Source of the DNA: 54-19 sp038210655
GTDB lineage: Bacteria; Chloroflexota; Chloroflexia; Chloroheliales; Chloroheliaceae
DNA: 64,000 bases
Direction of reading: 5' to 3'
Assembly: GCA_038210655.1 (NCBI GenBank)
Contig: JBBQWM010000001.1
Coordinates: 1 to 64,000, forward strand
The translations under genes were made by a program, and so were the position numbers. The notes under the pieces were generated by a model that had not been told where the DNA came from, did not search any database, and saw nothing but the letters and a program-made list of their open reading frames with translations. Shown here piece after piece: positions 1-7,178 of the stretch. The number at the start of each line of letters is the position of its first letter. The stretch's first letter is position 1.

Positions 1-83
1 GCTAAGGCTTGGCCTGAATTGGTAAAGTTTTCAAGCCGCACTCGCTCCGAGGGGCTGAGTTCGATTGGTTTAATTTTTCGCAT
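1..83 (-). CDS. IS630-like transposase, N-terminal fragment (runs off the window)
   Basis: Only the first 27 codons of a leftward gene lie in the window. They read MRKIKPIELSPSERVRLENF and continue TNSGQAL. This resembles the start of IS630-family transposases and their helix-turn-helix DNA-binding domain, which commonly open with a M-R-x-I-x-P-I-x-L-S/T-x-x-E-R-x-x-L pattern. The catalytic DDE domain would lie outside the window. An inverted-repeat structure directly upstream (121-235) looks like the end of the same element. The family call rests on a short stretch. Confidence 0.5.
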   Translation of the reverse strand, partial: MRKIKPIELSPSERVRLENFTNSGQAL

Positions 84-111
84 AGCCCTATTTTACCACA
101 TAGCGCTTTTA

Positions 112-235
112 TTGACAAATCTTACTGGACTGTCTACTCAGTAGACAGTCCAGTAAGTCTTGTCAGTTATTTCTCGATCAATTGACCTTAAAATGGCTAA
201 CCAATTGGGACAAGACTTACTGGACTGTCTACTCA
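112..235. mobile_element. Probable insertion-sequence end with nested inverted repeats
   Basis: Bases 121-157 form a near-perfect 37-base palindrome with 18-base arms around a single central base. Its right half plus the following bases (141-162, beginning GTAGACAGTCCAGTAAG) recurs in inverted orientation at 211-232. A TTGACA-like hexamer at 112-117 could be the -35 box of the transposase promoter. The position just upstream of the transposase-like start at 83 makes this a likely element terminus. The exact outer boundary and target duplication cannot be fixed, because the other end is outside the window. Confidence 0.5.
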
Positions 236-257
236 GAATGACAAGGCTGTGTAGTTA

Positions 258-312
258 AAATCTAAAATCGTAAATCGCGGCCTCGCCCCCTCTGGGGGTA
301 AATCGTAAATCG
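258..312. repeat. TAAATCG octamer repeat with inner GC-rich segment (copy 1)
   Basis: Short runs of AATCGTAAATCG flank a GC-rich core (CGGCCTCGCCCCCTCTGGGGG). The whole block reappears in inverted orientation at 7028-7090, and the plain octamer runs recur at 62121-62157 and 62217-62233. It touches the 3' end of cobU. No gene is visible in it. Confidence 0.75.
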
Positions 313-1104
313 CTAGGTTGGCAGAACCGCTTGCAACTGCTTTAGCTCAATCGGTAATCCTGCCACCACCAGATAAACCTCATCGGCCAACTTTGCCAGA
401 CGCTGATTGACCCGGCCCAGCAAATCCCGATAAGCCCGACCCAACGGATAAGGCGGAACTAGACCCATCCCGACCTCGTTGGAAACCAATATCAAATTCA
501 CATCGCGCTCCCGGATTGCGGCTACCAATTTTTCCAACTCTGCCATAATCGAGGCTTCCAATTTGGCATAGTCGGGTGGACGGACTTCGGCAACTACAGG
601 CTGTAGAATAATCCCGCTCTGCAAATCGCTGGTAATATCCTCCTCACGGTCGGGTTCCAGCACGCTAGTTCCGTTGTGCGAACGAGCAGTGGTTATATCA
701 TCGTCGTAAATCTCACCGTAGAAAGCGTGGGTTTCTAGCAACTCGGCGCTATTCTGGCTCTCGCGCACCATCAAATTACCCGTCCAGACCGTCAGGCAAT
801 CGACCAAGACAACCCGCTCGGCCTGCAATGCCGATAGCAAATTCTTGGTCAGGTCAAAAGGAGTCTCGACCGTCCGCCAGTGGGCCGGGCGAGCGGCCCG
901 GTGCTGGACGATCCGGTCGCGCATTTCCTCATCCGAAGGCAGCAAAGTAGCTACATACAAAACGCCGGTCTCATCGGCGGCCGCCTGGGCCAGTTTTTCG
1001 GCTAGGACGCTCTTACCACTCCGAGCGCCCCCCAGGATCAGGGTCAATTTACCCTTGTTAAACTCGGTATTCAATTCCAAATTTCTCCATATGATTAACA
1101 TCAT
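313..1104 (-). CDS. cobU: Bifunctional adenosylcobinamide kinase / adenosylcobinamide-phosphate guanylyltransferase
   Basis: CobU phosphorylates adenosylcobinamide and then transfers GMP from GTP, activating it for nucleotide-loop assembly. Visible motifs are the P-loop GGARSGKS (residues 25-32), HRAARPAHWRTVE (the conserved guanylylation-site region), VLVDCLTVWTGNLM, and VSNEVGMGLVPPYPLGRAYR near the C-terminus. The protein is 263 aa against about 180 usually. The excess is an acidic insert at roughly residues 115-180, between the DCLT motif and the C-terminal half. The longest start overlaps cobC by 47 bases. A GGAGA box just inside the ORF favours a TTG start at 1074 or 1080, so the N-terminus is uncertain. 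It is followed downstream only by repeats. Confidence 0.9.
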   Translation of the reverse strand: MMLIIWRNLELNTEFNKGKLTLILGGARSGKSVLAEKLAQAAADETGVLYVATLLPSDEEMRDRIVQHRAARPAHWRTVETPFDLTKNLLSALQAERVVLVDCLTVWTGNLMVRESQNSAELLETHAFYGEIYDDDITTARSHNGTSVLEPDREEDITSDLQSGIILQPVVAEVRPPDYAKLEASIMAELEKLVAAIRERDVNLILVSNEVGMGLVPPYPLGRAYRDLLGRVNQRLAKLADEVYLVVAGLPIELKQLQAVLPT

Positions 1105-1699
1105 TAAACAATGATACGATTGCGCCTTTGGGGTAAGTATCCAGGATCGTGATCGAGCAATTATCGGTGCGCCACTGCCACAGACGGTTCAAATCCATCC
1201 CCAACAAGCGACACAACAACGTACTAATTGCCCCACCATGCGTTACTACCAAAACACTACGTTCTTCGCTGGGCTGCTCTTCGATAATCTGAGCCAAAAT
1301 TTTATCCAACCGCTCTACCACCTGAAGCAAATTCTCGCCGCCCGGTGGAGCGTAATGAGTCCGATCTTCGGTCCAGGCGTGTACTTCCACCGGGTATTTT
1401 TCGGTCATCTCGTCCCAAGTCAGCCCCTCAAACCCACCGCCATCCACCTCGCGCAAGAGCGGTGAAGTCTGGAGCACCGGGCCGGGAGGCCGGGCGCTAA
1501 GGATAATTTCAGCCGTCTGACGAGCGCGAAGTAAATCGCTCGAATAAACCGCCTCAAATCTAAAAGAGGCTAACCGCTCCGCCACCGCTTTCGCCTGGGC
1601 CAAACCGATCTCGTTTAACTCAATATCGGATTGACCCTGGTAGCGGCGTTGGGCATTAAAAATCGTCTGGCCGTGCCGAACCAGAATTAACCTGGGCAT
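1058..1699 (-). CDS. cobC: Alpha-ribazole phosphatase / histidine phosphatase family protein
   Basis: This is a phosphoglycerate-mutase-like histidine phosphatase. It has the catalytic RHGQT motif at residues 8-12, an acidic catalytic region (EVDGGGFEGLTWDEM) and the second histidine in VVTHGGAIS. Lying between cobU and cobS, it most likely dephosphorylates alpha-ribazole phosphate or adenosylcobalamin 5'-phosphate, but the fold alone does not fix the substrate. The ATG at 1699 was chosen because GGAAAGG lies seven bases upstream; a longer ORF starts with TTG at 1723. The length of 213 aa is normal for the family. Confidence 0.85.
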   Translation of the reverse strand: MPRLILVRHGQTIFNAQRRYQGQSDIELNEIGLAQAKAVAERLASFRFEAVYSSDLLRARQTAEIILSARPPGPVLQTSPLLREVDGGGFEGLTWDEMTEKYPVEVHAWTEDRTHYAPPGGENLLQVVERLDKILAQIIEEQPSEERSVLVVTHGGAISTLLCRLLGMDLNRLWQWRTDNCSITILDTYPKGAIVSLFNDVNHMEKFGIEYRV

Positions 1700-1751
1700 G
1701 CTATTCCTTTCCAGGGAAAACAATCAGCTAGAGGTGTCAGGTATCAGCCTA

Positions 1752-1893
1752 CCTACAGTAAGTTGCAAAGATATTGGCCTTGTAGGGGCGACCCTATGTG
1801 GTCGCCCTCGCAGACCGGGTATAGTGTTCACGGGCAACCGCATAGGGTCGCCCCTACCAAGAACGGCTCAATATTTCTGCAATTTGCTATAAT
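1752..1893. repeat. Nested palindromic repeat, family B copy 1
   Basis: An outer imperfect inverted repeat begins ACAGTAAGTTGCAAAGATAT at 1754 and closes as AATATTTCTGCAATTTGCTA near 1890. Inside it, GTAGGGGCGACCCTATG (1782-1798) pairs perfectly with 1841-1857. Other copies with the same outer ends lie at 15980-16050 and 41932-42075. The inner module alone recurs at 14351-14415. It fills the gap between cobC and cobS. Confidence 0.85.
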
Positions 1894-1953
1894 ACCTGAT
1901 ACCTGATACCTAGCTGACGGCTAGAAGCTGATCGCTAACCGCTATTCCTATCA

Positions 1954-2727
1954 TCACATCCAGAATTTTATCACACTTGCACCGCTTGCGACGAGTAGCC
2001 AGGTGGTCATTTCACACAATTCGGCAATAGCTCCGTAACTATCGCCGGTCAGCCCGGCGGGCAACTTGGTCATTACCCAGCGCCCGACCAACCAGGCGAC
2101 CCCAAAGATAATTCCAACCAGCCCCAACCCTGGCCCGTGCAAGATGATCCCCGCCAGCACCAGCACCCCCACTGCCGCCAGAGCTAACTCGCGCCCGGTA
2201 TTATACTGTTTGTAGACCGTCCCCAACCCGCTTTCGCGCCCGTAGGGGAAAACCACCACCGCTGCTACCAACCCCCAGCGACCCAACAAGGGCGCGATCA
2301 GCAGGGCTTGTGGCATCAAGTCGGCGGGAATCTGGCTCAAGGCGGCATATTTCAAACTTAGCAAGCCCCATCCGCCCGCTACCGCGAAACTACCCACCCG
2401 GCTATCGCGCATAATTTCCAGCCTGCGTTCGACCGAACGATAGCCAAATAGAGCGTCGCAGCTATCCAAAAAACCATCGAAGTGAAGCGCTCCGGTCAAC
2501 ATCAAAAGGGCGATCACCAAAACTAACGGCACGACCGGGCTACCCGGCATCCACCAGACCAACAAACGGTCTAGCCCCAGTAGCAAAGCTCCTATTAACA
2601 CACCTACTATCGGGAAATAGCGCACCGAACGGGCCACATCGACGCTCTGCACCTCGCGCCAAAGTGGAACCGGCAGGGTCGTCAAAAACTGGATTGCCAC
2701 CAGAAAGCTAAACACTAAGCTCCTCAC
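1954..2727 (-). CDS. cobS: Adenosylcobinamide-GDP ribazoletransferase (cobalamin-5-phosphate synthase)
   Basis: CobS is a membrane enzyme that joins adenosylcobinamide-GDP to alpha-ribazole (phosphate) in the last step of the nucleotide loop. The family signature GALHFDGFLDSCDALFG is followed by RRLEIMRDSRVGSFAVAGG, giving the conserved acidic metal-binding residues. The 257 aa chain has about six hydrophobic segments, as expected. It ends a leftward run with cobC and cobU, separated from cobC by a repeat. The start at 2727 overlaps nothing and lies six bases from the Rieske gene stop, so the genes may be co-transcribed. Confidence 0.93.
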   Translation of the reverse strand: MRSLVFSFLVAIQFLTTLPVPLWREVQSVDVARSVRYFPIVGVLIGALLLGLDRLLVWWMPGSPVVPLVLVIALLMLTGALHFDGFLDSCDALFGYRSVERRLEIMRDSRVGSFAVAGGWGLLSLKYAALSQIPADLMPQALLIAPLLGRWGLVAAVVVFPYGRESGLGTVYKQYNTGRELALAAVGVLVLAGIILHGPGLGLVGIIFGVAWLVGRWVMTKLPAGLTGDSYGAIAELCEMTTWLLVASGASVIKFWM

Positions 2728-2733
2728 TATTCA

Positions 2734-3084
2734 TCAGACCTTTGGGGGAAGTTTGGTCGGAAGTTCGATAAAGACTTCCTGGTTTTCAACCACAGTGGGA
2801 TAACTATTGAGGCAATCCTCTGGCTCGACCTCCTCTAATAAAAGCTGCCCGGTACGCACATCAAAAGGCCAGGTGTGCAAAGGACATTCGATAATATAAC
2901 CGGTCAGGCTTCCATAGTTGAGATAGCCCCCGGCGTGGGGGCAGATGTTGGATACCGCAAAAAACCGGCCCTCTACATTTACCACTAAAATGGTTTCGAG
3001 GCTGGTTTTTACCAATTTCCTAGCGCCGGGTGGCAGTTCTGCGACTAGCCCGGCGCTTACCCGTTTTGTTTTGGTTCGAGGCAA
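2734..3084 (-). CDS. Rieske [2Fe-2S] ferredoxin-like protein
   Basis: A small 116 aa soluble Rieske protein. The cluster-binding residues are visible as CPHAGGYLNYG (Cys-x-His) and CPLHTWPFD (Cys-x-x-His), with the usual spacing of about 17 residues. Such stand-alone proteins act as electron carriers for oxygenases or nitrite reductase-like enzymes; no partner is next door, so the role is open. An in-frame TGA lies shortly upstream and no ATG follows it, so the start must be TTG (3084) or CTG (3096). The N-terminus KTKRVSAGLVAELPPG matches the first strand of the fold. Confidence 0.85.
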   Translation of the reverse strand: MPRTKTKRVSAGLVAELPPGARKLVKTSLETILVVNVEGRFFAVSNICPHAGGYLNYGSLTGYIIECPLHTWPFDVRTGQLLLEEVEPEDCLNSYPTVVENQEVFIELPTKLPPKV

Positions 3085-3182
3085 ATTCTTAGTCAGTCAA
3101 AATCAAACACATCGCCAAGAAAAGATTTACGTGGGCTTTTTTGGAGCTGACCAGGCGTTTCGGGCTGGCTACTAGGGCCTGC

Positions 3183-3395
3183 CTAAGCATATTCATACTC
3201 GCCCGCCTTTTCGTAATCCGAACCCGGTGCACTGGAACCAACTGGGAAAGGCATTGCCAGCGCCATCGAACGGCGGATAATTTTATCCAGTTCGCCCCGG
3301 TCGAGCCACACCCCGCGGCATTGCGAACAGACATCCACCTGTACCCCAAATCGTTCGATTACTTTTAACTCTACATCACAAATCGGACAATACAT
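3183..3395 (-). CDS. TFIIB-type zinc-ribbon protein
   Basis: A 70 aa protein beginning MYCPICDVELKVIERFGVQV and continuing to CSQCRGVWLDRGELDKII. The CPxC...CxxC zinc knuckles and the GVWLDRGELDK tail are the signature of the small zf-TFIIB family found in many bacteria; its function is unknown. It has a clear purine-rich site (AGGAGG, 3407-3412) upstream. It precedes the Rieske gene in the leftward direction by about 100 bases and may share its transcript. Confidence 0.85.
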   Translation of the reverse strand: MYCPICDVELKVIERFGVQVDVCSQCRGVWLDRGELDKIIRRSMALAMPFPVGSSAPGSDYEKAGEYEYA

Positions 3396-3523
3396 CAGCG
3401 TACCTCCTGCTACTACATTCTAGCTTGGTAGCATAATAGCTTATCGCTATCTTCGCCCTTCTTACTATTACAAGAGTAGCAGGCTGAACTACCAATTCAG
3501 ATTAAGCTAAGGTAAGAGCTAGA

Positions 3524-4684
3524 TTAATAGCGCAACCCCCCGATCACCTGCGGCAAAACTTCCAGCACATAGTTGATCTGCTCCCAGGTAGTCGAGCGGC
3601 CCAGCGTAAAACGTACTGCCGTATGAGCCAGTTCGTCCGAAAGCCCAATAGCAGTCAGGACGTGGCTCGGCTCGGTCGAACCGGCAGCACAAGCCGACCC
3701 ACTACTGCACAAAATACCGCGTTCTTCCAGACCAAGCAAAATCGTCTCGCCCTCGACATCCCGGAAGCAGAACGAAGCGTGGCCCGGCAAACGGTCGGGC
3801 GGTTCGGCCCCGGTCAGGAGGGCTTCCGGCAAGGCCGCCCGTACCCCGTTAATCAAGCGGTCACGCAGGGCCGTATAGCGCGGCACATCATAATCCAGCC
3901 GTTCGGTCGCCAGTTTGAGGGCCGCCGCGAGACCGATTATACCGGGCATGTTCTCGGTTCCGGCCCTCCGACTGCGCTCCTGCGCTCCACCGCGCGTTTG
4001 CGCCGCCAGGGGCGTACCACGCCGCACGTAAAGCAACCCAACCCCCTTTGGCCCATAAAACTTGTGCGCCGCCAACGTCAGCAGATCAACATTCAAACTC
4101 TCTACATCCAACTGCATTTGTCCGGCAGCCTGCACCGCATCGGTGTGGAACGGTACGCCCTGCGCTCTGGCGATCCGCCCAATCTCGGCAATCGGCTGAA
4201 TAGTACCGATTTCGTTATTCGCCAATATGACACTAATGAGGGCGGTTTGCGGCGTAATAGCCCGTTGCACCTCTGCCGGGTCAACCCGCCCGGCCCCATC
4301 CACCGGCAGATAAGTCACCCGGTAGCCTTTTTCTTCCAGCCGTTGCGCCGCATACAAATTGGCGTGATGCTCAACTGGCGTGGTAATCAGGTGGTTGCGT
4401 TCAGGTTGGCCCAAATCGGCCCAACCTTCCAACACCCCGCGCAAAGCCAGATTGTCGCCCTCGCTGCCCCCACTGGTAAACACGATTTCGGAAGACCGCG
4501 CATTGAGCAGTTCGGCGACCACCGTCCGCGCCGCTGTCAGGTCGCGGCTATTGGCAATCGCCGGAGCATAACGACTAGAAGCGTTATAAAACCGCTCCGA
4601 AAAATAGGGAGCCATCGCCGCCAGCACCGCCGGGTCAAGCGGGGTAGTCGCAGCGTTATCGAGATAAATCAATTTATCTTCCAT
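3524..4684 (-). CDS. Cysteine desulfurase (NifS/IscS family)
   Basis: A PLP enzyme that removes sulfur from cysteine for Fe-S cluster or thio-cofactor synthesis. The N-terminus YLDNAATTPLDP, SGGSEGDNLAL, the PLP lysine near residue 208 (AAHKFYGPKG), GGAQERSRRAGTEN and the catalytic cysteine near 332 (CSSGSACAAGS) are all present. The length of 386 aa is normal. There is no iscU or sufE neighbour, so the acceptor is unknown. It lies 13 bases downstream of the thioesterase stop and may be translated from the same message. Confidence 0.93.
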   Translation of the reverse strand: MEDKLIYLDNAATTPLDPAVLAAMAPYFSERFYNASSRYAPAIANSRDLTAARTVVAELLNARSSEIVFTSGGSEGDNLALRGVLEGWADLGQPERNHLITTPVEHHANLYAAQRLEEKGYRVTYLPVDGAGRVDPAEVQRAITPQTALISVILANNEIGTIQPIAEIGRIARAQGVPFHTDAVQAAGQMQLDVESLNVDLLTLAAHKFYGPKGVGLLYVRRGTPLAAQTRGGAQERSRRAGTENMPGIIGLAAALKLATERLDYDVPRYTALRDRLINGVRAALPEALLTGAEPPDRLPGHASFCFRDVEGETILLGLEERGILCSSGSACAAGSTEPSHVLTAIGLSDELAHTAVRFTLGRSTTWEQINYVLEVLPQVIGGLRY

Positions 4685-4697
4685 AAGTTCTATTCCG

Positions 4698-5096
4698 TTA
4701 AAGCACTTTCTTGGCTACCCGGCTCAAAAAGCGCTCTTCGTCAATAATATAGCGCTCGTGACGACCTTCTCCAATTTTCTCGCTCTCGTCATAAGCCACC
4801 ACCGCAAAGACCAACCGCCGCCCGTCTATTTCCAGCAATTCAGCTTCGGCCCGTACCGTATGACCGACCGGGGTCGCCGCGATATGGGTGACGTTCACAA
4901 GCGTCCCAACCGTACTTTGACCAGCCGCAAGATGCGGCAGAGCTAAATCGGCACAGGCCCACTCCATCAGGCCGATCATCTGAGGCGTAGCATAGACCGC
5001 CACCACATTCGGCGCAACGTGATTAGCCGTCATCTCCGGGGTAACTTTAATCCTGATCTCGTGCTTGAGGCCAGGCTTCAACTCTGTCTCCGGCAT
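4698..5096 (-). CDS. FlK-like hot-dog thioesterase
   Basis: A 132 aa hot-dog fold protein of the fluoroacetyl-CoA thioesterase-like family. Equivalents of the FlK catalytic set can be seen: ATPQMIGLMEWA (Thr and Glu) and TVGTLVNVTHIAATPVGH (His). Homologues are widespread and probably hydrolyse small acyl-CoAs; fluoroacetate specificity should not be assumed. AAGGAGA sits seven bases before the ATG. The untranslated leader carries the AATTAACAGGGATA motif that also precedes hemQ and hemL. Confidence 0.8.
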   Translation of the reverse strand: MPETELKPGLKHEIRIKVTPEMTANHVAPNVVAVYATPQMIGLMEWACADLALPHLAAGQSTVGTLVNVTHIAATPVGHTVRAEAELLEIDGRRLVFAVVAYDESEKIGEGRHERYIIDEERFLSRVAKKVL

Positions 5097-5107
5097 GCTT
5101 GTCTCCT

Positions 5108-5190
5108 TGAAAATTAACAGGGATAGACAGGATTCAGAGAATTAAATGAATTACCCCTCCCTGGCGAACTGGCTAACTTGATTGGCCCAC
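5108..5190. repeat. Leader repeat AATTAACAGGGATA...CTGGCTAA, family E copy 1
   Basis: Bases 5110-5136 (AAATTAACAGGGATAGACAG and on) match 60054-60080 upstream of hemQ with one or two changes. A second shared segment, CTGGCGAACTGGCTAACTTG at 5161-5180, matches 60118-60144. A shortened third copy is at 58167-58190 before hemL. In all three places the motif lies immediately upstream of a Shine-Dalgarno sequence on the minus strand. Confidence 0.75.
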
Positions 5191-5237
5191 CCGCACCTGC
5201 CTAGCACATCTATTTATAAAACAAAAGCAAGAATATT

Positions 5238-5906
5238 TCAAGACCTAAATAAAACCGCCTCGTTTTTCACAGCGGCTCCCACAATATGAGGGCGGATCGG
5301 GGTCGGGCTGAGCGAAAGGTGTTCGAGTTCGGCAAAGTCGAACCCGGCCTGCCAGATCGCCTGCTCGGTCGGGCGGGTCAGCCAGCACCCCGCCCCGGCC
5401 CACTTCCAGGGCCGCGCCAACCCTTGTTGTACCCAGCGCACCGGCCCCCGTTCGGCCCCCACATGCTCGAAAAAGCGAAACTGACCGCCCGGTTTTAGCA
5501 CTCGGCGGATTTCGGCCAACCCTTTCGCCACCTCCGGCACGGTACAAAAAACTACCCCACAGGTTACATAATCGAAATAGTCCGCCGGAAAAGGCAAAGC
5601 TTCGGCGCGGGCCGCAACCAATTCAATCGGCAACCTCAGTCGGGCCGCTTTGCGCCGGGCATAACCCATCACCCGCTCCGCCGGTTCAATCCCAACCAAC
5701 AGGCTAATTTGCTCAGGCCGGTAAAACGGAAAGCTGTAACCAAGCCCGACCCCTAATTCCAATACACGTCCCGTCACCGGCCCAAAAGTCCGTTCACGCA
5801 AGCGCCGCCAGTAAATCTTATCAAAAAAGTAAGTCGAAGTTAGATAGGTCTCAGCAAAAAAAGGGTTTTCGGCCCAACGACTCGGGAGCATCGCCAATCG
5901 GCCCAA
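5238..5906 (-). CDS. Class I SAM-dependent methyltransferase
   Basis: Motif I VLELGVGLGYSFPFY, post-I acidic GIEPAERVMGYARRKA and the type-11 methyltransferase segment DYVTCGVVFCTVP-LKPGGQFRFFEHV mark a UbiE/type-11-like enzyme; the acceptor is unknown. The best start is TTG at 5906: AGGAGG (5915-5920) lies eight bases away, inside the glpX 3' end, while the first ATG (5891) is too far from it. That start falls one base past the glpX stop, so translation is probably coupled. It gives 222 aa. The segment upstream of the TTG has no family match. Confidence 0.8.
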   Translation of the reverse strand: MGRLAMLPSRWAENPFFAETYLTSTYFFDKIYWRRLRERTFGPVTGRVLELGVGLGYSFPFYRPEQISLLVGIEPAERVMGYARRKAARLRLPIELVAARAEALPFPADYFDYVTCGVVFCTVPEVAKGLAEIRRVLKPGGQFRFFEHVGAERGPVRWVQQGLARPWKWAGAGCWLTRPTEQAIWQAGFDFAELEHLSLSPTPIRPHIVGAAVKNEAVLFRS

Positions 5907-5907
5907 C

Positions 5908-6930
5908 CTAAGAAACCTCCTGAGCGACCGGTTGAGGCGTACCCATAAAGTCGATCTCACTATAGCGCATTAGCTTATTCAGCCGATGCCGCGCCCGAAT
6001 ATCCCGCATCGTACCGGACTTAGAACGCATTATAATCGAATGGGTATGCACGCTCCCCTCGGAATAACGCACCCCTTCCAACCGTTCGCCATCGGTCACA
6101 CCCGTAATCGACACGAAAATATTCTCGCCCTTTACTAGATCGTTTACCTGATAAATCTGTTCCAGGCTAATCCCTAACTCCAGGGCTTGCTGGCGAGTAG
6201 CCGTATTATGCGGGTACAGGCGACAAACCATTTCTCCATCCAAACACTTGAGCAAACAAGCCGTCAAGACCGCTTCGTCTGCGCCGCCGATCCCCATCAG
6301 CACATCCACCCCGGTATTCGGCAAAGCCGCCATCAAGGCCCCGGTAATATCGCCATCGTTGACCAAATGCAACCGCGCCCCAGCCTGCCGAATTTCGCGA
6401 ACCAGTTGCTGATTGCGGGGTCGGTCAAGCACGATAGCCGTCACTTCGTTGACATCCATATGCTTGGCTTTTGCAATATGCTGCAAATTCCACTCAGCCG
6501 ACTCGTCCAGGCTAATCGCACCTTTGGCTTCTGGCCCAACCGCAATTTTGTACATATACTTCATATTCGCCGGGTTGCGGTACATACTGCCTTCTTCGGC
6601 CATTGCAATGATCGAAATTGCATGGGGCTGACCGGTTGCCAACAAACGCACCCCATCAATCGGGCGCACCCCGACATCCATCCGGGGTTGGACTCCGTTG
6701 CCGACTTTCTCCCCGACATACAGGTAACTGACGACCCCTTCCGGCCCTTCGCCAATCACAATCGTACCGTCCGCCTCGACCGCTCGTAAGGCTTTTTGCA
6801 TCGCCTGGGCCGCCCCCTGGCTCAACGAGCCAGAATCGCCCCGCCCCATTACCAGCGCAGTCGAAAGCGCCGCCGCTTCGGTTGCCCGAATAATTTCCAG
6901 GGATAAATTCCGGTCTATCTTCTCGGTCAT
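5908..6930 (-). CDS. glpX: GlpX-type (class II) fructose-1,6-bisphosphatase homologue with altered metal loop
   Basis: Class II FBPases remove the 1-phosphate of fructose 1,6-bisphosphate in gluconeogenesis. GRGDSGSLSQGAAQAMQ, DGTIVIGEG, YVGEKVGNG, MYKIAVGPEAKG, NDGDITGALMAALP and GIGGADEAVL align along the whole 340 aa chain. The metal-binding loop, normally V-D-P-I/V-E/D-G-T, here reads VRPIDGV (Arg89, Asp92, Val94): the first Asp and the Thr used by the E. coli enzyme are missing. The Asp in GRGD, the Glu in IGEG and the Glu in GADEAV remain. Activity or substrate may therefore differ. ATG 6930 follows CAGGAGAAAAAG; a longer ORF to 6957 lacks support. Confidence 0.85.
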   Translation of the reverse strand: MTEKIDRNLSLEIIRATEAAALSTALVMGRGDSGSLSQGAAQAMQKALRAVEADGTIVIGEGPEGVVSYLYVGEKVGNGVQPRMDVGVRPIDGVRLLATGQPHAISIIAMAEEGSMYRNPANMKYMYKIAVGPEAKGAISLDESAEWNLQHIAKAKHMDVNEVTAIVLDRPRNQQLVREIRQAGARLHLVNDGDITGALMAALPNTGVDVLMGIGGADEAVLTACLLKCLDGEMVCRLYPHNTATRQQALELGISLEQIYQVNDLVKGENIFVSITGVTDGERLEGVRYSEGSVHTHSIIMRSKSGTMRDIRARHRLNKLMRYSEIDFMGTPQPVAQEVS

Positions 6931-7027
6931 CTTTTTCTCCTGTTTGATAAGAAGCAATTCACAGGCTGTTGCCGGTCATTATAGCCCGGAACGAGGCGAA
7001 TGTAAATCTTTGTAGACAAGGCGATTA

Positions 7028-7178
7028 GGATTTACGATTTACGATTTACCCCCAGAGGGGGCGAGGCCGCGATTTACGATTTACGATTACAATACATGCT
7101 TCGCGCTTACTTCTCTTCTGCATTTTATATTCTGCATTCTGCCTTCTGCCTTCTGCATTGTTCAGTCCTCAGTCCTAT
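7028..7178. repeat. Octamer/heptamer short repeats (inverted copy of 258-312, then TTCTGC and CAGTCCT runs)
   Basis: Bases 7028-7090 carry GATTTACGATTTACGATTTA-type octamers round a GC-rich core that is the reverse complement of the block at 258-312. Bases 7105-7157 are a run of imperfect TTCTGCA/TTCTGCC heptamers. Bases 7162-7178 read TTCAGTCCTCAGTCCTA, a unit seen again at 22769-22806 and inside chrA. The stretch lies between glpX and the LysE gene and holds no gene. Confidence 0.7.

Noticed and set aside
1893..1953. Cobalamin riboswitch controlling cobU-cobC-cobS
   Set aside because: No B12-box-like sequence was found upstream of any of the cob genes.
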